This document shows, one piece after another, positions 47,175-58,684 of a DNA stretch of 64,000 bases; the first letter of the stretch is position 1, and each line of letters opens with the position of its first letter. This DNA comes from Chromobotia macracanthus (lineage: Eukaryota > Chordata > Actinopteri > Cypriniformes > Botiidae): the NCBI GenBank assembly GCA_036877525.1, contig JAZGTH010000114.1, forward strand, positions 1,056,501 to 1,120,500, read 5' to 3'. The notes beneath the pieces are model-generated. The model was not told the DNA's origin. It ran no database searches and saw only the letters and a program-made list of their open reading frames with translations. The position numbers and the translations under genes are program-made.

Positions 47175-47483
47175 GTGTGTGGACCAAATGACCCATATAA
47201 TCAAAATGACAATACACAGGATGACCCACCTATTGTCTATTGTAGGGTCTCTGGTAGGAGGTCCCAATACTATCTGTCTTTTGTAAGAATTTACATTTGG
47301 TATAAGGTATAAAGGTCTGCTCACAGAGACAGTACCTTGGGATAAGATCTAGAAGAAGGTCATGCTAAACAATTATCTTCAATAAAGGCTTTTCCCCTGA
47401 ACTACGGGCTGGCTTACTTTTCTTTATGTATTAGCACCATATTGTTGTACAAGAACACCATAGTGTTCTTGTCTGTGTGTGCT
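47175..47483 (+). mobile_element. Possible LTR remnant upstream of the gypsy copy
   Basis: It has a TATA-like GGTATAAAGGTCTGC, then AATAAAGGCTTTTCCCCTGA about 90 bases later, arranged like the promoter and poly(A) parts of a retroelement LTR. No partner LTR or coding region was identified, so this is tentative. Confidence 0.35.
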
Positions 47484-47709
47484 CCAGTGTTCCACAACCC
47501 GTTCTGATACCAGCTCCTGGAATTCATCACCATCTCCTCCATTCACCACGATCTGGTAAAGGACATCAGCTACATTACTCGTCAACCTCCGTCTACTCAA
47601 GGACTATAATTACAATGATACTTACCTGTTTCATTCTCTTCTGTGTACATTTCAATAAACCGTCTGTTTGGTACTTACCCATCTGTGTTGCGGGTCTACT
47701 TCCATTACA
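47484..47709 (+). repeat. 5' LTR of the gypsy copy (truncated)
   Basis: It matches 50876-51099 with about 20 differences in 226 bases and ends in TTACA at 47709. The first ~60 bases of the LTR, present at 50816-50875, are missing. Confidence 0.85.
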
Positions 47710-50381
47710 GAAGACCGGACTGAACATGAACCAAACAGGCCAGGACCCGCCGTGTCACTACCTCACCTGCACTGATCCTCGCTGCCAGTCCCATGGTCAA
47801 TCCAGCGCCCTACTCTGTCTCGGCAGATGAATGCAGTGGTTTCCTGCTCCAATGTTCGCTCAATCTGGAGATTCAGCCGCATTGTTTCCCTACGGAAAGG
47901 GCTAAAATCTCCTTTATTCTCTCACTGTTAACAGGTCAAGCGCTCCAATGGGCAGAATACCAACGTTGGCTGACCCAGAAGCTCTGCCTGTACTGCACAC
48001 ATCTGGCACATGTTTTGCAGACATGTCCCATCCGTCCTCCACATCCCGTGGCGAGTATGGTTTCTTCTTCCTTAGTCAATGTACGTCTACAATGTACAAG
48101 TCGGACAGCTCCACATCAAGGAAATCTGCTTCCTGGTTCTGGAGGGATTGTGGGATATGGCGCCCATGGCTTGTTTCCCATGATCCTTTTATCTCCTGGA
48201 CAACCGGTGAAGTCATGAAGTGGGGTGAAAAATGTTTGCCTCAATGTTTCCCAAATCTTCCTAAACCTTTACCGTCTGTTCCTGCTCTTCCTGTTTACTC
48301 CACCTCCATCGAAAGCCCCATCGAGAAGAGATCTGTTGACATTCCTAAGGAATACACCCACTTCAGTGCCGTGTTCTGCCCGAAACAAGCCTCCAAATTA
48401 CCGCCTCATCGACCATTGGACTGTGCCATCGAGCTTGTACCTGATGAACCAGTGCCCAGTGGTAGGATCTACTCTCTCTCCATCCCTGAACAGAAGGCCA
48501 TGGAGGAGTACACAGCAAGACTACATCCATCCTTCCACTTCCCCTGCTGCTTTCAGCTTCTTCTTTGTGGCCAAAAAGGACGGAGGCTTGAGGCCTTGCA
48601 TAGATTACTGGGCCCTTAACAAGATCACAATTAAGTACCACTTTCCCTCGTCCCCTCAGCACTGGAACAGCTTTGCGGAGCCAAGATCTTCACTAAGTTG
48701 GACCTCAGAAGTGCATATAACCTCATCCGGATACGTGAGGGGGGCGAATGGAAGACAGACTTTGTGACTCCAACAGGACACTATGAATACCTTGTCATGC
48801 CCTATGGATTAGTGAATGCCCCCTCAGTATTCCAGGGATATATGAGTGAGGTGTTCCGGGAGTACCTTAACCGTTTCCTTATTATCTACATTGATGACAT
48901 CCTAGTGTACTCCCTGAACAAGGCAAAACATCACCACCACATCTCTGAGGTCCTCCAACGGCTCCACAAACATCAACAGTACCTCAAGGCAGAGAAATGC
49001 ACCTTTCACCAATCATCCATTCAATTCCTGGGCTACAAGATCAACTCTCAAGGAATCAAGATGGATAAGGGGAAGGTCAAAGCCATTTACTCTTGGCTAA
49101 CTCCCACCAGTATCAAAGCACTCCAACGTTTCCTAGGTTTTTCAAATTTCTATCGCTGTTTCATTTACAATTATAGTGCAATAACTTCTCCCCTTACTAA
49201 CCTCCTAAAAGGCAAGGCCAAGTCACTGTCCTGGAATCCAGAGGCCACGGAAGCCATGAAAGATACTCCAGAAAGTGTTTACTTCTGGTCCATCCTGACC
49301 TGTCAAAACCATTTGTGGTGGAAGTGGACACCTTGACATCTGGTGTGAGAGCTGTGCTTACTCAGCAGCAGGGGGCTCCTCCTTGACTCCATCCATGTGC
49401 TTTCTTCTCAAAGAAACTTTCCCCGGCGGAGCTGAACTATGAACTACAGCAACAGGGAACTCCTCACCATCAAGCTAGCTCTGGAGGAGTGGAGGCACTG
49501 GCTGGAGGGAGCCCACCATCCATTTGTAGTGTTTACCGATCATCACAACCTGGAATATCTGAGAGAAGCCAAGAAACTCAATCCTTGACAATCAAGGTGG
49601 GCTCTCTTCTTTACACAGTTCAACTTCACCATATCCTATCATCCAGGGACCAATAATACTAAGGCGGACGCCCTGTCTAGACTCTCTGACACGCTCCAGT
49701 AAATTTATCAGAGAATCCTGAACCCATTCTTCCTCCCAGTCTAATTGTAAGTCCCATACAATGGTCCCTGGATGATGACATAGCAGCAGCCAGTGTCTCT
49801 GACCCTGCTAAGCCGGGTTGTCCACCCAATCATACATACATTCCTCAAAGTCAAAGAATGCCCCTTATCCATGCCACGCATACCTCCCTGGGTACTGGTC
49901 ATCCTGGGGCCAACAGAACCCTCTCACTGCTGAAAAAAGATCGCTTCTGATGGCCTGGCATGGCGGAGGATGCCAGGAATGCACAATGCGTCAACTACCA
50001 GAAGGCAAACTTATACCTCTTCAAATTTGGTACCTCTGATGGGACTCCCAACCGCTATGGAAACAGCTGAAATCCTTCAATCCCTGAAGATATTGTCTCT
50101 GACAGAGGTCCCCAGTTCATCTCACGGGTCTGGAGATCTTTTTTCTTTCTCCTAGGTGTCAGCCTATCTTCTGGTTACCACCCCAAAAGCAACGGCCAAA
50201 CCGAGAGGAAGATCCAGGAGATAAGCCGATATCTCAGTACCTTCTGCCATGCCTACCAGAACTCCTGGAACTGCTACATCGCCTGGGCCGAGTACGCACA
50301 AAACTCCCTTTGTCAACCCACCATAGATCTCACTCCCTTCCAGTGCATCTATCTCTACTCGGCTGTCAACCATTGGTTACT

Positions 50382-50467
50382 CAAGAGACATCCGTGTGTC
50401 TCCACAAGAGACATCCGTGTGTCTCCACAAGCGTCATCTGTGTGTCTCCACAAGCGTCATCTGTGTG
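50382..50467 (+). repeat. Minisatellite inside the gypsy integrase, 23-24 bp unit
   Basis: AGACATCCGTGTGTCTCCAC and its variant GCGTCATCTGTGTGTCTCCA recur about four times. They lie within what should be the integrase C-terminal region, between the catalytic part and the chromodomain. Confidence 0.85.
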
Positions 50468-50815
50468 AGACTCCCTTTTAGAAAGCTGAGTCCCAGGTTC
50501 ATTGGTCCATTGGTCACTCCTGGTCCGGTCAATGACTCCCCCTCTTCCTTTGGTATTGGAGGATGGAACGGTCTACTCAGTGGATGAGATCCTGGGCTCC
50601 TGGCGTCATGGGGGTAAATTAGAATACCTGGTCGACTGGGAAGGGTATGGACCCAAAGAAAGATCCTGGGTCCCCAGAGACGACATACCAGATCCCAATA
50701 TTCTGACAGAATTCCATGCCTCTCATCCCCAAGCTCCAGCCCCCAGAGGTCGAGGACATCCCCCATGACATCGGGTACTTTGGCCCTCAGGAGTGAGCCG
50801 TGGAGAGGGGGGTTC

Positions 50816-51099
50816 TGTCACAGAAACACCAGGCTCCATCCCCAGTCAATGATCCCAGTCACCGGAATAGTGTCCAGTGTTCCACAACCCGCTCTGATAC
50901 CAACTCCTGGAATTCATCACCATCTCCTCCATTCACCACGATCCGGTAAAGGACATCAACTACATTACTAGTCAAACTCCGTTTACTCAAGGACTATAAT
51001 TACATTGATACTTACCTGTTTCATTGTCTTCTGTGTACATCTCAATAAACTGCCTGTTTGGTACTTACACATCTGTGTTCCAAGTCTACTCCTGTTACA
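50816..51099 (+). repeat. 3' LTR of the gypsy copy
   Basis: 284 bases from TGTCACAGAAACACC to TCCTGTTACA. It is preceded by the polypurine tract TGGAGAGGGGGGTTC (50801-50815), the expected plus-strand primer. An AATAAA-like CAATAAACTG lies at about 51043. Confidence 0.85.
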
Positions 51100-51759
51100 A
51101 TTTGTAACTCCTGCTGGCAGCTTTTAGTCATTTGTATTTTAGTCATACAAAACCAAGTCCTGCTCACTTGGGAGCAAACGAGAGAAAACTGATCATTTGC
51201 TATGGTAACAATGAAACAACCAGCAATTAAAGTTCAAGTAGCAATACTTCCTACTGGATAAGAAATTTCAAAAACTGCTATTTGTCGATTTGCCAGGCTC
51301 CCACACCACCACTTAACATGTATATTACAATCACCAGCACCTGTCCCTCATTAACTCCTCTTATCATCTCCAGTATATAAGCACACACCTCAGTTTAGTC
51401 TTCATCTGGCTCTGAACTAGAATATGGACCCTTACCTGGGGCCTTATGGAGCTAAAATTGTGTCAAAACCCAAACAAGCTCAGCATTTTGGAAAGGAAAC
51501 ATGACTCAAACAAACAGAAAGTGCTTTGCAAATACAATAGGCAATCTGAGAGGTGTAGAGGTGTAACCAGTTGATGAACTGTATTTTAAAACACACCTTT
51601 TTAATAAGGTTCTCTCTGTGTGATTTTCTCACAAATGCAGCTGTGCAACTTCCTCTTCCAAAACAGCAGATGCAAAGTTGCATTTGTGAGAAAATTTTGC
51701 AGTCACATTTATGTGAAAATCAAGCTGAGAGAACCACATATAAAAGGTGCTTTATATGT

Positions 51760-51844
51760 GCTTCAACGGAAGATTATCGAGGCTTAAGGTGTATAAAGGA
51801 CGACAGCACTAAGTGAAAGTGTGTATGGTGACCTGCATTTCATA
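51760..51844 (+). repeat. 85-bp direct repeat, copy 1
   Basis: GCTTCAACGGAAGATTAT ... CACTAAGTGAAAGTG ... CATTTCATA. It is a close match to 52893-52977, about 1.13 kb away. Confidence 0.85.
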
Positions 51845-52279
51845 TTTAATTGTTGCATGCCTGCATTTTTTGTAAAAGTTTTTGCTTGGGAGTCAAGTCT
51901 CCTTTGCAAAAAAAAAATTAGTCCACAAACACATGCACATTAATGAGCGTTGATGGCACAGAACAACCAATTGTATTTAAAATAGTACAATTTCTGTATA
52001 TATTTCAGGAAACAATCATGTGCAAAAATTATACAAAATACAAAAATGTTTCACAGCACAGGGTAATACTGTCTGTGCTGCCAAAGCAAGAAAGAACTGT
52101 TGAAGATGGCTGAAATGTTTGAATGTGTGAGTTGAACAAATCTGTATATAGCATATAGTATATATGTATTTACTATATACAGTTGTATTTAATATATATG
52201 TATTTAATATATTACAGTTAAATGTAATGTAATATGATGTATGTGTATGATGTATGTATGGTTGCATGTATTAAAATAT

Positions 52280-52460
52280 AGCTAAAGTAACCATGATTTT
52301 TTTGTTCGTTTTATTTGTAGTAAAACCAAACTCCCAGAAAGTGTACTCTGGTCTTACTATAGTAACCATAGTTTAACCCTGATATTTGTAGTAAAACTAT
52401 GGCAATACAAATGGCAATCAATCCAATAAAACATGGTACTACGCTCTTACTATAATAACA
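52280..52460. repeat. Probable MITE (ACTATAGTAACCATAG type)
   Basis: Several complementary motifs (AGTAACCATGATTTT, GTAGTAAAACCA, TACTATAGTAACCATAG, AACACCATGGTGAATTTT) are arranged as in common fish foldback elements. The borders are uncertain. Confidence 0.4.
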
Positions 52461-52892
52461 CCATGGTGAATTTTAAAAGGATTTGTGATGAAATGTTCAC
52501 TGAATTAGGAAGAAACAGCCATTGCAACACGCACTGTGAACCAGTTGTATCACTTATATTTACATTTGCTCACACCTTGTTGGTCCAGTTTTGGTGCATA
52601 ATCTTTTATCTAGAAAATGCGCTGCACGGCTAACCTGCTAAGGGGCAGGTTAAGTTCCCTTAACAATGAACACTGATTAAAGCCAAGCTACCTTCATGAT
52701 ACCTAAAACCCAGTGTAACGGTATATTATTTTGACACACGATTATTTTTGGGATACTTTTATTTTGGTGAGTGATCTGTTTTTTGCACGTGCCATAGGCG
52801 CAGAAGGTAGAGACGAAGAAGAGCGCAGTGTATGAGTGTGACACGCAGAAGTGAGTGCAGTGTTGTGATCGAGAAGCTGGTTCGATAAAGTT

Positions 52893-52977
52893 GCTTCAAC
52901 GGAAGATTATTGAGGCTTAAGTCGAATAAAGAACGACAACACTAAGTGAAAGTGTATATGGTGACCCACATTTCATA
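52893..52977 (+). repeat. 85-bp direct repeat, copy 2
   Basis: Partner of 51760-51844. Sequence outside the repeat does not match between the two sites. It may be the end of a retroelement LTR or leader. A DNA element starts a few bases later. Confidence 0.85.
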
Positions 52978-52989
52978 GCGGAAAAGAGT

Positions 52990-53835
52990 TTTTAGGGGTT
53001 CAAGCACGAAGTGCTGAAACTCTATTGTAATTGTTAGGATTTTTATTTTTATTATTATTTTTCTGCCATAAAACTGATTGTGCAGACCAAATCTTAAGTC
53101 CTAGAGACTTAGAACTTGGCCAGATGGTAGACTTCAATTTGGGGAGAACCTATCAAAGACTCACCCCAATCGGATAATGGGGACGCTACAGCGATCAAAA
53201 ATGTGAAAACCCTCACACCGTTTGTCGTAGGTGTCTTATATAATTGGAATCATTGGCTCAATCAAAACAAAATGGCTATCTCTGATTTCGTTTCCGTGTA
53301 TTTAGAATTTTTCACAAAACCTACTTTTGCCAACTACTCCTAGGTTTTTCGCCTAAGCGCAGAAATATTCTCTGGACAGTGAAAATCAATAATTATCAAA
53401 AAAGGTTTCAACTTACGGTTGCAAATGGGCCCAAAATATTCGAAAGACGCATGGCCAGTTTTACTAAAATGGCTATAAATCTTGAACAGAATGAGATATC
53501 TTCACTACTTTGTGCAGCTTTGCCACTTGGTGGTGCTATAAGATGGAAAACACATACAAACAAATATAACTTAGCAACCGTTGGTCCAGTTAATTGAAAA
53601 TTAGTATGCTGTGTCTTTGTCCGAAGTGGCACAAGTGTCTATGAGGACATTTGCGTATCTCAAAAAAAACATGCCCGCCATTGGCCAAATAATTTTAATC
53701 ATATTTAATAATCAAATTGTTCATTAAATATTCACAAATATGTTTAAAACATACTTTCACGAACTAGTCCCAGGTTTTTTGTCCAATCTCATTCAAACCA
53801 CTGCAGTAATATTCTCTGGACTCTCTAGATCAATA

Positions 53836-53872
<37 letters not shown>

Positions 53873-54215
53873 GAATTTTGTTATTTGGTTACCATAACAA
53901 GGTAATTTATAAATAGGGCATGGACAAATATACCCCAAAGCCTATGAAACCTAAACGAAAACTCAAAACTTTACAACACTTGTTTTACTTGTGAAAACGT
54001 GTCAGGTGACTCTTAACAAGTATTTAAAGTTTCATGGAGATCGGACCCTAGGTGGCGCTATAACAGTTGAAATTGCCTCAAAATACAATATTTCTATAGA
54101 AAATGACCTCAAATTGTAGAACATGTTTATATATTCACAAAAACGAGACCCCGGACAGCATAGAAGCCATGAAGACCTTTACGTGCTTGAACCCCGGTAA
54201 TCGCTGCTTGCAGCT
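52990..54215. mobile_element. Non-autonomous DNA element, about 1.2 kb, ends inverted
   Basis: GGGGTTCAAGCAC near 52996 is an exact inverted match to GTGCTTGAACCCC at 54183-54195. The interior has repeated non-coding motifs (CCTAGGTTTTTCGCC, GGTGGCGCTATAACAG) and a poly(A) run at 53840-53868. No transposase is present. A TTTTTAG at both outer edges may be target duplication. Confidence 0.65.
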
Positions 54216-55379
54216 ATATTTTTAGTTTTATTCTTGTGGTATGTGTTGGCTGTTTGAGTGACACGGTAACATCATGAAAGCCACGGAAGCTGTGAGTACG
54301 CTCAAAGTGCAAATCCCGCTTGATTTTTGTCATCAAGAGACCTGTTACATGTCTTTTTGCTGCATTTTGCACTTCTCGTGTTTTGATTAAAAAACAGCAC
54401 CAAGAGCTAATATTCAACGAGACTGTTCACGTGTAATTGAGTATTCCGCACGTGCCAACGCACGTGAAATCTAGTAAGCTGCGTAATGCTGTTAATACAG
54501 GGACCCAGACTGTTTTGCCGATTCAAGTTGGAAGGTTGTGTTGCTGCCCTGCCATCTTGATTTCTTGCTTTGATTCATCTTCAGTTTGATTCTTTTTGAG
54601 ACAGTTTATCTGTAGGACAATATTACAAAGTTGAGTGAATTTTTGAACTTGTATTTTAACTACGTGATCTTCAGTTTATTTCAGCGCAAGACAACGCATT
54701 CCAATTCATCGTTGCGTTAAGTAGTATTTTTCTCGTGTTTTTATTTTTTTGTTGGATAACTGAACTGATAAATAGTGAACAGGGGAAATTTCAGAACTTG
54801 ATGTAAACTGTGAGTAAACATATGAAACGTCCATTTTAAATAAGTGCTCATTCTGAGGCAAGATTTCTTTGTGTGTGCATTGCTTTTTGTTTGTTGTATT
54901 GAATTGTGATTGTTTGAAGGTGATTATTTGAAACGGAAAGAATTTGTCCAAAGTGGGTTTACAAATTGATAAATTGCAAGTGTTTTTTCACAAGTCACAA
55001 GACATTTACAACACAACACAAATACTATAAATTATTTTATTTTCTTTCATTTAATTGATTACTCAAACAGAAGAAATAATTAATCATAAGAAAAGTGAAT
55101 TGAAGAGAATAAATTGTTTAATTTCTTTGCACCTATATAGTGTTACCTTTTTGTTGGGCTGTCAGGGAGTTTCAATTTATTAGATCATATTAGAGTGAAG
55201 CCGCCGTGTAACATTACCATATAGCCTACCCTTATCAATCAGTAGTGTTCCAACACAATAAGGTAAGAAACCACATTTACCTATTAGTGTGTAAAGAGAC
55301 TAAAAAGCTTGGGGAGCAAGCAAATCCTTTTGTTGTCCAAACTTCCTGGGCAGCCGTAATCCATTTCCACTACACAACG
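54216..55379. other. AT-rich interval, nothing recognised
   Basis: No gene or clear repeat boundary. It probably continues the sequence interrupted by the element at 52990-54215. Confidence 0.45.
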
Positions 55380-55800
55380 ACAGTGGAGGCTGGTCAATAA
55401 GGCAGTGGCCCCTGCCGCCTCCCCAGAGTTTGCCACAGAAGAAAGCTACTTTAACATGTTAAAAATTAAACATATATCACAAATCAATAACAAAATAAAA
55501 TAATTTAGTTGCACTATTCCACTGTTAGTGGAAAAATGAAAACTGTATTTTGTTCAAATGTGTGTGCAGGGCGCCAGACTAATGGGTGTCTGTTAGGTCT
55601 GTAAACTTTTAAAAGCATGTGATTTGAGGCTGAGTTCTAATTGGCTTGTTTCAGATTGTCCTCGGGGCGCAAACCCTCCCGCTTTTGATTTTAGCAAATC
55701 AATTTTTTTTTTATATATATTATTTTACGTCTTGTGACTGGACTGTTCTCAACAAGTCTCATTCCAGCTGAGCAGATTGTCATTCAACTAACAGGTACTG
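55380..55800. repeat. Possible hAT-like fragment
   Basis: CAGTGGAGGCTGGTCAATAA and GGCAGTGGCCCCTGCCGCC resemble the starts of fish hAT-type elements beginning CAGTGG. No other end or transposase was found. Confidence 0.3.
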
Positions 55801-56039
55801 ATCAATGTGGAAGCAAGCAAAATATCTCAAAATAAAAGATTTGGTTTTATCTTTGCAACAATACCCTTTATAAGGTGTTTGGATGAAGAAAAAAGAAGAT
55901 AAAGAAGCTTGGACAAGAGTTGCAAATTCAGCAGCTGTCAAATGGTCGCAAGTGGTGCACAAGTGGTGCTTTTCCACCACTTCTTATGGGAAACAGGGTT
56001 AGCTAGCTGGATGCGATTTGAGCCATGCCTTTTATTGTT

Positions 56040-56215
56040 TTTCCTGTTTGCTGTTTAAAAGTCTCTTCAAGTCAGACACTGAAAAATGTATTTATGCATT
56101 CATGACATCAAGGCTTGATTATTGCGATGCCCTACTTGGTGGCTGCCCTGTAGGATTAATACTAAAACTCCAGCTGGTTCAGAATGCAGCAGCCAGAGTA
56201 ATCAATACTACCTTT
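56040..56215 (+). mobile_element. LINE reverse transcriptase C-terminal fragment
   Basis: The + frame reads TSRLDYCDALLGGCP then LKLQLVQNAAARV, the conserved end of L2/CR1-type reverse transcriptases. It is a short isolated piece. Confidence 0.8.
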
Positions 56216-56249
56216 TGCCTATTTGCTGCCTGCCTCAACTTTTGGGTTG

Positions 56250-56390
56250 TTTATTGAACTTTGTGATTGTTCGCTGCCTGCCACGACCTCTGCCTGTTTA
56301 TCGTTTTGTCATGGCCTTGCCCTTGCTTACCTCGATCTCTGCCTGTTTTGACTATGAATAATAAAGCTGCAAATGGATCCCTGTTTGATT
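56250..56390 (+). repeat. LTR-like end with AATAAAGCTGCAAATGGATCC-type motif
   Basis: Short CTGCC-rich sequence followed by AATAAAGCTGCAAATGGATC (56359-56379) looks like the 3' part of a fish retroelement LTR. An inverted relative lies at 57329-57350. Confidence 0.45.
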
Positions 56391-57044
56391 AGCCACTCAT
56401 TACATTAGTTCTTTTATTTATTCTTTTGAGACTAAAGTTTCTGCCTTTTAGAACTTTTAAGCTACAGCCACCAAACTTTCCACAGATATTCTGACTGCTC
56501 TGAGAAAGTGTGCTTTAGCTTTTCTAAGGGATCCGACTTGTGGTTTTCCTAAAAAAGATGACTTCCCAAAAAAAAATTATATTTATATACTTTCATTGAT
56601 AGAATGTTCAGATGAGCCAAGAGGCTGATGTTTATATTCAAATTCTAACTGTCAGAACTCACACAACCCATAACCCTCCATTTTCTCCCTCTCTGTTCTT
56701 CTGTTAGTCATACAGTTCTTTATGTATTTAACTCACAGGCCAGGCTTTCTCAAGCCAGCATAAAGTTTGTTCATCTAGTTTTATTTAAAAGAGAGACAGA
56801 TTAGAGTGCAGTCTAGTTTTAGAACAAAATAAAACTACATAAAACACAGCTTTTCTCAGTCAGTGTTTTAAAAATGTTTATCCACTTCAGACTTTAAGTA
56901 ATATTCAATGGACAAACTACTATATAAAATAAAAAAATTCTGAACTCTTTCACAGTTCAGTATATGCACAGATCTCATATTCCTCAAAATTTCAACATAT
57001 TTCAACAATTTCAACATATATTAGACATTATTTTGGGATATATG

Positions 57045-57210
57045 TTAAGTCAACCCCATTTTGACATTGAATCAATGTTTAATTTTGATGCGATAATGTT
57101 CTGATGTACCTACCAAACAATGAATGTTGATTCATCAAAATTTGATTAATGACTGATACTGACCTTTACAACTAAAAACAGACATTGAATTAATGTCTAT
57201 TTGCTATCTG
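57045..57210. repeat. Probable MITE fragment (TTGACATTGAATCAATG type)
   Basis: TTTTGACATTGAATCAATGT and GACATTGAATTAATGTC are complementary motifs typical of a short foldback element. The borders are not defined. Confidence 0.35.
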
Positions 57211-57324
57211 AGACTGTGATAACTGAAGCCATGCCTTCTTTCTTTGCATGTACATTTAGGCAGCATTATGCAAATATTCCCACATAGTGATGCAGGTATG
57301 TGTTTGTAATGATGAGCTGTTCAC

Positions 57325-57720
57325 ATGAGGATCCATTTGCAGTATTTATTTAGAATAGTGAGACAGGCAAGGGTTGATGGACAATAGTCCGGGCATGCAG
57401 CAAACAGGCAAAAGGCAGTATAAACAATCCAAGGTCAAATCACAGGTAATCAAAATACAAGGGAAACCCACTCAGAATTGTAGCCAGGGCAAAACAAGAC
57501 TTCACAATGAATGAATGTTTGTAAGGTGTTTATATAGGGAAGGCTAATTGAGTTCAGGTGTGAGAGGGAGTGGTCAATCCCAGGTATCCCAGCATCGTGG
57601 GAATTGTAGTCCAGATGGAATTGAATACCAATTAGTATTTCGGTGAGGGTTCCCTCTGGTGGCACAGAGGAGGTGGAGCAGAGACCTTCTCTGTAACAGT
57701 GTGGGAGGAGTCAATCTAGG
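57325..57720 (-). repeat. LTR-like or non-autonomous repeat in opposite orientation
   Basis: GGATCCATTTGCAGTATTTA is the reverse complement of the motif at 56359-56379 with small changes. After it come GACAGGCAAGGGTTGATGGA, CCGGGCATGCAGCAAACAGG and GGTTCCCTCTGGTGGCA, which are common in fish repeats. Confidence 0.45.
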
Positions 57721-58136
57721 TGTTGTCAGCAGGTCTGAATCAGTCTTTTCTTTTAGACAGATTAAAGGCACAATATGTAAGATTTGTGTAATAAAATATT
57801 CAAAAACCACTTGCACAGCATAATGTATTTTGTTCAGTTGTGTACTTACATTATTACATTATTATTGTTCAAGTCCGGTGGAGTCTATGGTAGTGTAAAT
57901 AAATACAGTATGTATTGTACATACTGTACAACAGCCTTTTTGGCAAATACTATGGGTATATTAAAATGTACTTTTAGTACGATTGATTTGAACATGTAAA
58001 ACTGCTCAGCGTTAACCCAAAAACCCATAAAGTCACATCTGTAATAATTTTGTATTTTACATTCCTTGCGGATAATTCAGTTACATAAAATAGAGCTAAT
58101 AAAATTACACAGAGGTAATGAAAATTGATTTATTAT

Positions 58137-58184
58137 TTTTAGGGATTTCACGAATCATGAACATGATTCGTGAAATCCCTAAAA
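58137..58184. repeat. Perfect palindrome, 23-bp arms, 2-base centre
   Basis: The left arm 58137-58159 ends CACGAATCATG and the right arm 58162-58184 begins CATGATTCGTG. The arms are exact reverse complements. It could form a hairpin or cruciform. Confidence 0.97.
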
Positions 58185-58684
58185 CTGATTTCTATTTTTC
58201 ATAATATCACACTCTCTCACGTGTCATCAAGCTTCACCTTAATGATTGTTTTGAAAAAGCAACCTCTAGCAGAAAAAATTACATGTTGTGTCTTTAAATC
58301 TTTGAGCTTTGTAACTTTGCAGATCTTATACATGCACAAACAGCTACATAGCACACTAAAGAAAGGAAAAGCATCCCTTTAAGTAAATCCCCCTTTGACA
58401 GCACAGTATTATTCAACAATTAACATCATAATGTGACTATAGGAAATATTTCTGCTAAAAATATTTACATTAACATCCCAGACATACAATCATGTCAGCT
58501 TTGAAATATAAAATAATGTAAAACATTGTCTGAGATTCGCAAGAGAAAAGCTGAAAAGTCCAGAGGAATGAGTTTAAGAAAGATTGCCTCTGCATCAGCA
58601 CTGGAAATCAGATGTTCTATTTAGACAGAATAACAGAAATATAAACGTAAATGGTTCAGTTATATTTTCAAATGACATACAGTG

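Larger units (their letters stand above)
47484..51099 (+). mobile_element. Ty3/gypsy retrotransposon with chromodomain, defective
   Basis: Two LTR copies flank pol remains. The order is a gag fragment with a zinc-knuckle-like LCLYC...H...C (about 47980-48030), reverse transcriptase with conserved PHRPLDCAIELVP, FFFVAKKDGGLRPCIDY and YIDD (about 48888-48899), RNase H pieces (to about 49700), integrase pieces (VSDRGPQFISRVW at about 50096), and a C-terminal chromodomain (EYLVDWEGYGPKERSWVP at about 50621). The chromodomain places it with vertebrate chromoviruses. Frameshifts, stops and a short gag make it non-functional. Confidence 0.93.

Noticed and set aside
50389..50468. CRISPR-like array
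   Set aside because: The short repeats are contiguous without spacers, inside a retrotransposon integrase in a vertebrate genome.
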